Assembly: GCA_014058105.1 (NCBI GenBank)
Contig: JACGCM010000750.1
Coordinates: forward strand, 930,001 to 994,000
DNA length: 64,000 nt
Direction: 5' to 3'
DNA from: Kingdonia uniflora
Lineage: Eukaryota > Streptophyta > Magnoliopsida > Ranunculales > Circaeasteraceae
Below, one piece after another: positions 56,381 through 64,000 of this stretch. Made by a program: the position numbers and the translations under genes. How positions within the stretch are numbered: position 1 is the first letter of the stretch; each line of letters begins with the position of its first letter. The notes under the pieces were generated by a model. That model was not told where the DNA came from. It saw nothing but the letters and a program-made list of their open reading frames with translations, and did no database searches.

Positions 56381-59300
56381 TTTATTTATAGGCCGGTATA
56401 AATATTGCACAACTTTGATGCCTTAGATCGCAATTTTGAGAAGCTTGGCTACCGACAACTCGTTTGAGAGGTTGGATACTCGTTAAGAGTTTCTTTTATA
56501 CCGATAAACATCTATATATAGTTGCCAAATGATACACAATAGTCCCAGTTCTAATTTTAGATCGGTACGAATTTCACAATTTTCCTATCCTTTTAAATCG
56601 CAATTATGTGAAGCCTGGAAAGTCGTTTGAGCGGTTGGATCCCTATTAAGAGTTTCTTTTTGATCAAAAATTATCAAAGATTGTTTCCAAATGACTCTCA
56701 ATACTCCTGGTTTTAATTCTTTACCTTACGAATTTCGCACCTCTTGTATGCTTTAGATCGCAATTATGAGAAGCTTGACTACAAACAAATTGCTGAAGAG
56801 GTAGGATCACAGTTTAAAGTTTCTTTTTGATCGAGAATTACCGAGGATTGTATCAAAATGACTCGCAACACTTCCGGTTTTAATTTTTGACGCTTACAGA
56901 TTTCGCACCACTTGTTTGATTTAGATCACAATTTTGAGAAGCTTGGCATCCGGCAACTTTTTTGAGGGATTAAATCCCCATTAAGTATTTATTTTCGATT
57001 GATAATTATTAAGGATAGTTTCTAAAAGACTAGCAACACTCCCGGATTAAATTATTGAGCCTTACAAATTTCGTACATGTCGTATGCTTTATATCGCATT
57101 TCTTAGAAGCTTGACTACCGGCAACTCGTTTGTGAGGATGGAACCGCATTAGTAGTTTCTTTTTGAGCAACAACAAGCAAGGATAGTAACCAAATGACTC
57201 ACAATACTCCCGATTTTAACAATAGGCTGGTATGGATTTCGCACATCTTCGATGCTTTAGATCACAATTCTGAGAAGCTTGGCTACCGGTAACTCATTTG
57301 AGAGGCTAGATCCTCGTTAATTATTTCTTATTGACCGATAACAAGCTCGTATAGTTGCAAAATAATTCATTATAGTCCCAATTCAAATTTTAGATCGGTA
57401 CGGATTTTATAATTTTCCCATGCTTTTAAAGTGTAATTCTGTGAAGCTTGGCAACTCGCTTAAGCAGTTGGATCCCTGTTAAGAGCTTATTTTTGATCGA
57501 CAATTATCTAGGATAGTTTCCAAATGACTCACACAACTCCAAGTTTTAATTTTTGATCGCAACAGATTGCGTACCTCTCGTATGCATTAGATCACAATTT
57601 TGTGAAGCTTGGCTACCGACAACTTGTTCTAGAGCATAGATCTGAGCTAAGAGTTTCTTTATGATCGATAATTATCTAGCATAGTTTCCAAATGAGTTGC
57701 AACGCTCCCTATTTTAACTTTTGACCTTACGGATTTTGTACCTCTTATATGCTTTAGATCGTAATTCCAAGAAGCTTGGCTACCAACAAAATGTTGGGAA
57801 AGTTGAATGCTTGCTTAGAGATTCATTTTTATCGAGAGTTATCTAGGATTGCTTCCAAATGTTACGCAACACAATCAATTTTAATTTTTGACCCATACGG
57901 ATTTTGTACCTCTCATATGCTTTAGAACGTAATTATGAGAAGCTTGGCTACCGGCAACTCGTTTTACCAGTTGGATCCCCGTAAAGAGTTTCTTTTTTTT
58001 CGACAACAAGCCAGTATAGTTTCCAAATGATCTGCAATAGTTCCAGTCCTTATTTTAGATCGGAATAGATTTTGCAACGTTCCCATGCTTTTAAATCGCA
58101 ATTCTGGGAATCTTGGCAACACATTTGCGCAGTTGGATCCCCGTTAAGAGTTTCTTTTTGATCGATAATTTTCAAGAATTATTTCGAAATGAATGGCAGC
58201 ACTCCCGGTTTTAATTTTGGACTATTACGTATTTAGCATATCGTATTTATTTGATTCTTGGCTACCGACAACTTTTTTCTGAGGATGAATCCTCGTTAAG
58301 AGTTTCATTTTGACCGATAACAAGCTAGGATAGTTACCAAATGAATCGTAATGCTCCAGAATTTATTTATTGACCGGTACAAATTTTGCACAACTTTGAT
58401 GCTTTAGATCGTAATTCTGAGAAGCTTGGTTACCGGTAACAGGTTTGATAGGTTAGATACTTATTTAGAGTTTCTTATTGATTGATAACAAGCTTGTATA
58501 GTTTCCAAATGATATGCAATAGTTGCAGTTCTAATTTTTGATCGGTACGGATTTCGAAATTTTCCCATGCTTTTAAATCGTAATTATGTAAAGCTTGGCA
58601 AGTCGTTTGAGCGGTTGGATCCTTGTTAAGAGTTTCTTTCGATCGACAATTATCTTGGATTGTTTCCAAATGACTCGCAATACTCCCAGTTTTAATTCCT
58701 TACCTTACGAATTTCCCACCTCTCGTATGCTTTAGATCACAATTCTGAGAAGCTTGGCAACAAAAAAATTGGTGGAGAGGTTGGATCCCAGTTTTGAGTT
58801 TCTTTTTAATCAAGAATTATCTAAGATTGTATCCAAATGACTCGCAACACTCCCGGTTTAAATTTTTGACCCTTACGGATTTTGCACCACTCGTATGCTT
58901 TAGATCGCAATTTTGAGAAGCTTGGCGTTTGGCAACTTATTTCAAAGATTGAATCCCCATTTACTATTTCCATTTGATTGATAATTATTAAAGATTGTTT
59001 CTAAATGACTCGCAAAACTCCCAGATTTAATTTTTGAGCCTTGTGAATTTTGCACATCTCGTATGCTTTATATCGCATTTCATAGAAGTTTGGCTACCGA
59101 CAACTCGATTGTGAGGATGGATCCTCGTTTGGAGTTTCTTTTTGACCAACAATAAGCTAGGATAGTTACCAAATGACTTGTAATACTCCCTGATTTAACT
59201 ATATTCCGGTGCGGATTTCGCACATCTTCGATGCTTTAGATCGCAATTTTGAGAAGTTTGTCAACCGGCAACTCGTTTGTGAGGTTAGATCCTCGTTAAG

Positions 59301-62300
59301 AGTTTCTTATTGACAGATAACAAGCTGGTATAGTTGCCAAATAATTCATTATAGTCCCAGTTCTAATTTTAGATCGGTACGGATTTCATAATTTTCCCAT
59401 GCTTTTAAATCGCAATTCAGTAAAGCTTGGCAACTCGTTTAAGCGGTTGGATCCCCGTTAAGTTTTTATTTTTGATCCACAATTATCTAGGATAGTTTCC
59501 TAATGACTCGCACCCATTCAAGATTTAATTTATGACCGCATCGAATTGCGAACCTCTCATATGCATTAGATTACAATTTTGGGAAGCTTGGCAACCGGTA
59601 ACTTGTTTGTGAGGTTGGATCCACGTTAAGAGCTTCATTTTGATCGAAAATTGTCCATAGTAGTTTCTAAATGACTTGTAAGACTCATAGTTTTAATTCA
59701 TTACCTTACGGATTTTGCACCTCTCGTATGCTTTAGATCGCAATTCTGAGAAGCTTGGCTACAAGAAAATTGTTGGAGAGGTTGGATCCCCGTTTAGAGT
59801 TTTTTTTTATCGAGAATTATCTAGGATTGTATCCAAATGACTCGCAACACTCCCGGTTTAAATTTTTGACCGTTGCGGAATTCGCACCACTCGTATGCTT
59901 TTGATCAAAATTTTGGGAAGCTTGGCGTCTGGTAACTTGTTTGAGAGATTGGATCCCCATTAAGTATTTATTTTTGATCAATAATTTTTAAGGATAGTTG
60001 CGAAATGACTCGCAACACTCCCGGATTAAATTTTTATACGAATTTTGCACATCTCGTATGCTTTATAACATATTTCATAGAAGTTTGGCTACCGATAACT
60101 TGTTTGTGAGGATGGATCCTCGCTAGGTGTTTCATTTTGACCGATAACATGCTAGGATAGTTTCCAAATCACTCGCAATACTCCCTATTTTAATTTTTGA
60201 CCTTTCGGATTTCGTACCTCTTGTATGCTTTAGATCGCAATTTAAAGAAACTTGGCTATCAGAAAAATGTAGGAGAAGTTGGATCCCTGCTTATAGATTC
60301 ATTTTAATCTAGAGTTATCTAGGATTTCTTCCAAATGACTCGCAACACACTTAGTTATAATTTTTGACCCTTACGGATTTTGCACCTGTCGTATGCTTTA
60401 GGACGTAATTTTGAGAAGCTTGGCTGCCGGCAACTCGTTTGAAATGTCGGATCCCCGTTAAGAGTTTCTTATTGATTGACAATTATCTAGGATAGTTTCC
60501 AAATGACTCGTAAAACTCCCGGTTTTAATATTTGATTCTTATGGATTTCGCACATCCCGTGTGCTTTATATCGGATTTCTTAGAAGCTTGGCTACTGACA
60601 ACTTGATTATGAGGTTGGATCCTTGTTAAGTGTTTCTTTTTGAGCGACAACAAGCTTGGATAGTTACAAAATGAGTCGCTGCACTCCTGGTATTTATTAT
60701 AGATCGGTTTGTAAATGAGTCGAAGTACTCCTCGTTAAGAGTTTCTTTTTGAGCGACAACAAGCTTGGATAGTTACTAAATGAGTCGCAACACTCCTGGT
60801 TTTTATTATAGACTGGTATGAATTTCGCACATCTTCGATGCTTTAGATCACAATTATGAGAAGCTTTGGTTCTAACAACTCATTTTACCGGTTGGATCCG
60901 CGTTAAGAGTCTCATTTTCACCAACAACAAGCTAGTATAGTTGCTAAATTATCTGCAATAGTTCCAGTTTTTATTTTAGATCGGTATGGATTTTGTAATA
61001 TTCCCATGATTTTAATCGCAATTCTGGGAAGCTTGGAAACTCATTTCCGCAGTTGGATCCCCGTTAAGAAATTCTTTTTGATCTACAATTTTGAAGGATT
61101 ATTTCCAAATTACTCGTAACACTCCCAGCTTTAATTTTGGACTTTTACATATTTAGCATATCGCATTTCTTTGATGCTTGGCTACCGGCAACTTTTTTGT
61201 GAAGATGGATCCTCGTTAAGAGTTTCTTTTTGACAGACAATAGGTTAGGATAGTTATCAAATGAATCATAATGCTCCATATTTTATTTATAAGCCGGTAC
61301 AAATTTTACAGAACTTTAATGCTTTAGATCGCAATTTTGTGAAGCTTGGCTACCTGTAAATCGTTTGAGTGGTTGGATACTCATTCAGAGTTTCTTTTTG
61401 ATTAATAAAAAGCATGTATAGTTGCCAAATTATACTCAATAGTCCCAGTTCAAATTTAAGATCGGTACGGATTTCACAATTTTCCCATGCTTTTAAATCG
61501 CAATTATGTGAAGCCTGGAAAGTTGCTTGAGTGGTTAGATCCCTGTTAAGAGTTTCTTTATGATCAACAATTATCTAGGATTGTTTCCAAATGACTCGTA
61601 ATACTCCCGCCTTTAATTTTGTACCTTACGAATTTTGGATTTCTCGTGTGCTTTAGATCATAATTCTAAGAAGCTTGGTACAAGAAAATTGTTGGAGAGG
61701 TTGGATTCAAGTTTTGAAATTCTTTCTGATCGAGAATTATCTAGGATTATATCCAAATGACTCGCAACACTCCCGGTTTTCAATTTTGAACCTTACAGAT
61801 TTTACACCATTCGTATGTTTTAGATCGAAATTTTGAGAAGCTTGGAGTCCAGAAACTTGCATGAGAGATTGAATCCCTATTAAGTGTTTCTTTTCGATTG
61901 ATAATTATTAAGGATAGTTTCTAAATGACTCACAACACTCCCAAATTTAATTTTTGAGCCTTACGAATTTCGCACATCTCGTACGCTTTATATCAAATTT
62001 CTTTAAAGCTTGGCTACCGGTAACTCGTTTGTGAGGATGGATCCTCGTTAGGAGTTTCATTTTGAGCAGCAACAAGCTAGGATAGTTACCAAATGACTCG
62101 CAATACTCCTAGTTTTAATTCTTTACCTTTCGGATTTCTTACCTTTCAAAATTCGTACCTCTCGTATGCGTTAAATCCCAATTCTGAGAAGATTGGCTTC
62201 AAGCAAATTGTAGGAGAGGTTGGATCCCCATTTAGAGTTTCTTTTTGATCGAGAATTATATAGGATTGTATCAAAATGACTCGCAACACTCCCGGTTTTT

Positions 62301-64000
62301 ATTTTTGACCCTTACGGATTTTGTACCACTCGTATGCTTTAGATTGAAATTTTGTAAAGCTTGGCTACCAGCAACTCGTTTGAGTGGTTGGATACTCGTT
62401 CAGAGTTTCTTTTTGACCGATAACAGGTAAGTATAGTTGCCAAATTTTACGCAATAGTCCCAGTTCAAATTTAAGATCGGTACGGATTTTACAATTTTCC
62501 CATGCTTTTAAATTGAAATTATGTGAAGCTTGGAAAGTTGCTTAAGAGGTTGGATCCTGTCAAGAGTTTTTTATTTATTAACAATTATCAAGGATTGTTT
62601 CCAAATGACTCGCAATACTCCCGCCTTTAATTTTGTACCTTACAAATTTCAGACATCTCGTATGCTTTAGATCGCAATTCTGAGAAGCTTGGCTACAAGA
62701 AAATTGCTAGAGAGGTTGGATCCCAGTTTGGAATTTCTTTTTGATCGAGAATTATATAGGATTATATCCAAATGACTTGCAACACTCTCAGTTTTCATTT
62801 TTGACCCTTACAGATTTCGCACCACTCGTATGCTTTAGATCAAAATTTTGAGAAGCTTTGCGTCCGACAACTTGCTTGAGAGATTGAATCCCCATTATGT
62901 GTTCTTTTCGATTGATAATTATTAAGGATTGTTTCTAAATGGCTCACAACACTCCCAAATTTAATTTTTGAGCCTTACAAATTTCGCACATCTCGTATGC
63001 TTTATATCACATTTCTTTGAAGCTTGGCTACCGACAACTCATTTGTGTGGATGGATCCTCATTGGAGTTTTATTTTGACCAACAACAAACAAGGATAGTT
63101 ACCAAATGACTCGCAATACTCCTAGTTTTAACTATAGACCGATACGGATTTCGTACATCTTTGATGCTTTAGATCATAATTCTAAGAAGATTGGCTTCCG
63201 ACAACTTGTTTGAGACGTTAGATTCAAGTTAAGAGTTTCTTATTGACCGATAGCAATCTGGTATAGTTGCCAAATAATTTATTATAGTCCAAATTCTAAT
63301 TTTAGATCAGTACGGATTACATAATTTTCCCATGCTTTTAAATTGAAATTCTGTGAAGTTTGGCAACTCGTTTAAGCGGTTGGATTCCTGTTAAGTTCTA
63401 ATTATTGATCCACAATTATCTAGGATAGTTTCCAAATGACTCGCACCAATCCATGTTTTAATTTTTAACCGTAACGGAATGCGTACCTCTCGTATACATT
63501 CGATCACAATATTTAATCTTGGCAACCGGCAATGCTTTTGAGAGGTTGGATTCACGTTAAGAGTTTCTTTTTGATCGAAAATTATCCATAGTAGTTTATA
63601 AATGACTTGCAACACTCAAAGTTTTAATTCTTTACATTACGGATTTCATACCTCTCGCATGCTTTAGATCGTAATTCTGAGAAGCTTGGCTTCAAGAAAA
63701 TTGTTGGAGAGGTTGGATCCCCGTTTAGAGTTTCTTAATGATCGAAAATTATCATGGATTGTATCTTAATGTCTCGCAACACTCTCAGTTTTAATTTTTG
63801 ACCCTTACAGATTTTGCACCACTCATATGCCTTAGATCACAATTTTTAGAAGCTTGGCGTTCAACAACTTGTTTGAGAGATTGGATCCCCATTAAGTGTT
63901 TCTTTTTGATCGATAATTATTAAGGATAGTTTCCAAATGACTCGCAACACTCCTAGATTAAATTTTTGACCCTTACAAATTTTGTACATATCGTATGCTT
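56381..64000. repeat. Satellite array, ~160-170-bp monomers with a five-monomer higher-order repeat
   Basis: About 45 monomers, marked by GCTTTAGATCGCAATTCTGA, GAAGCTTGGC, TTGGATCC...GTTAAGAGTTTC and CCAAATGACTCGCAACACTC. Anchor positions in the first part are 56423, 56593, 56753, 56921, 57089, 57257 and 57426, giving spacings of 160-170. Five classes recur in the order A (TTTTAAATCG), B (ACAAGAAAATTG), C (GAGAGATTG, ATTATTAAGGAT), D (TTATATCGCATTTC, GAGGATGGATCC) and E (ATCTTCGATGC, TTCATTATAGTC). One A-to-A step is about 833 bp (56593 to 57426; 58573 to 59405; near 62508 to 63338). Other stretches have lost or gained monomers. The array runs off the right edge. No coding function; ORFs inside it are chance. 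Confidence 0.93.
60625..60830. repeat. Partial monomer duplication inside the satellite
   Basis: The segment GTTAAG...TTTCTTTTTGAGCGACAACA through ACTCCTGGT starts at 60625 and again at 60734, an offset of 109 bp, less than one monomer. It interrupts the regular monomer phase between a D-class and an E-class unit. Confidence 0.75.

Noticed and set aside
58475..58669. 64-codon minus-strand ORF inside the satellite
   Set aside because: Not preserved in neighbouring monomers; chance frame.
56381..64000. CRISPR-like or coding repeat array
   Set aside because: Units are contiguous, ~160-170 bp, without spacers, and lack a conserved frame; it is satellite DNA.

Overview
This window looks like heterochromatic DNA from a flowering plant. 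It has no bacterial gene organisation, no CRISPR array, and no host gene, tRNA or rRNA gene that I could recognise. Nearly everything is LTR-retrotransposon DNA, with two small hAT-type MITEs and a satellite array. The species cannot be named from the sequence. All coding assignments come from reading translations by eye; no database search was run.

Layout. (1) 1-10837: the 5' part of a Ty3/gypsy Tat-clade element, copy 1, on the minus strand and cut by the window start. (2) 10838-12001: a diverged repeat, R1, that recurs at about 45850-46560. (3) 12007-26308: a complete Tat element, copy 2, minus strand, 14.3 kb, with ~0.6-kb LTRs and a perfect ATACA target-site duplication. (4) 26314-32834: old sequence with a decayed minus-strand transcription unit, a 404-bp hAT MITE, and a primer-binding-site-like motif next to an LTR-like end. 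(5) 32835-45125: Tat copy 3, plus strand, 12.3 kb, inserted into that LTR-like repeat. (6) 45126-48110: the rest of the repeat (R2), a run of 25 G, and a broken gypsy integrase. (7) 49677-50084: a second hAT MITE with a perfect 8-bp duplication. (8) 50191-56259: a Ty1/copia element, minus strand, ~1.05-kb LTRs and a TAACA duplication, which keeps gag but has no recognisable pol. (9) about 56381-64000: a satellite of ~160-170-bp monomers, with a five-monomer (~833 bp) higher-order repeat in parts.

The Tat elements share one design. Gag, protease, reverse transcriptase, gypsy RNase H, a second RNase H and integrase run one way. A separate cassette runs the opposite way from the 3' LTR end: two ~100-codon ORFs that both begin M-V-[K/R]-T-R, then a multi-exon gene with a plant-transposon-like globular region and a long coiled coil. 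The two transcription directions converge on a ~160-bp tandem repeat. TATA-like boxes, and a TGACGTCA box in front of the spliced gene, sit at equivalent places in copies 2 and 3. This antisense cassette is the most interesting biology here.

Every copy is dead, but each is damaged differently. Copy 1 has a changed protease motif and a CIDD in reverse transcriptase. Copy 2 has lost the protease active site but keeps YIDD. Copy 3 keeps the protease motif, has YIDG, and carries two large internal deletions. The order of events inferred is: an old LTR element first, then the Tat insertions into it, then decay. Relative dating of the MITEs and the copia element is not possible from this window alone.
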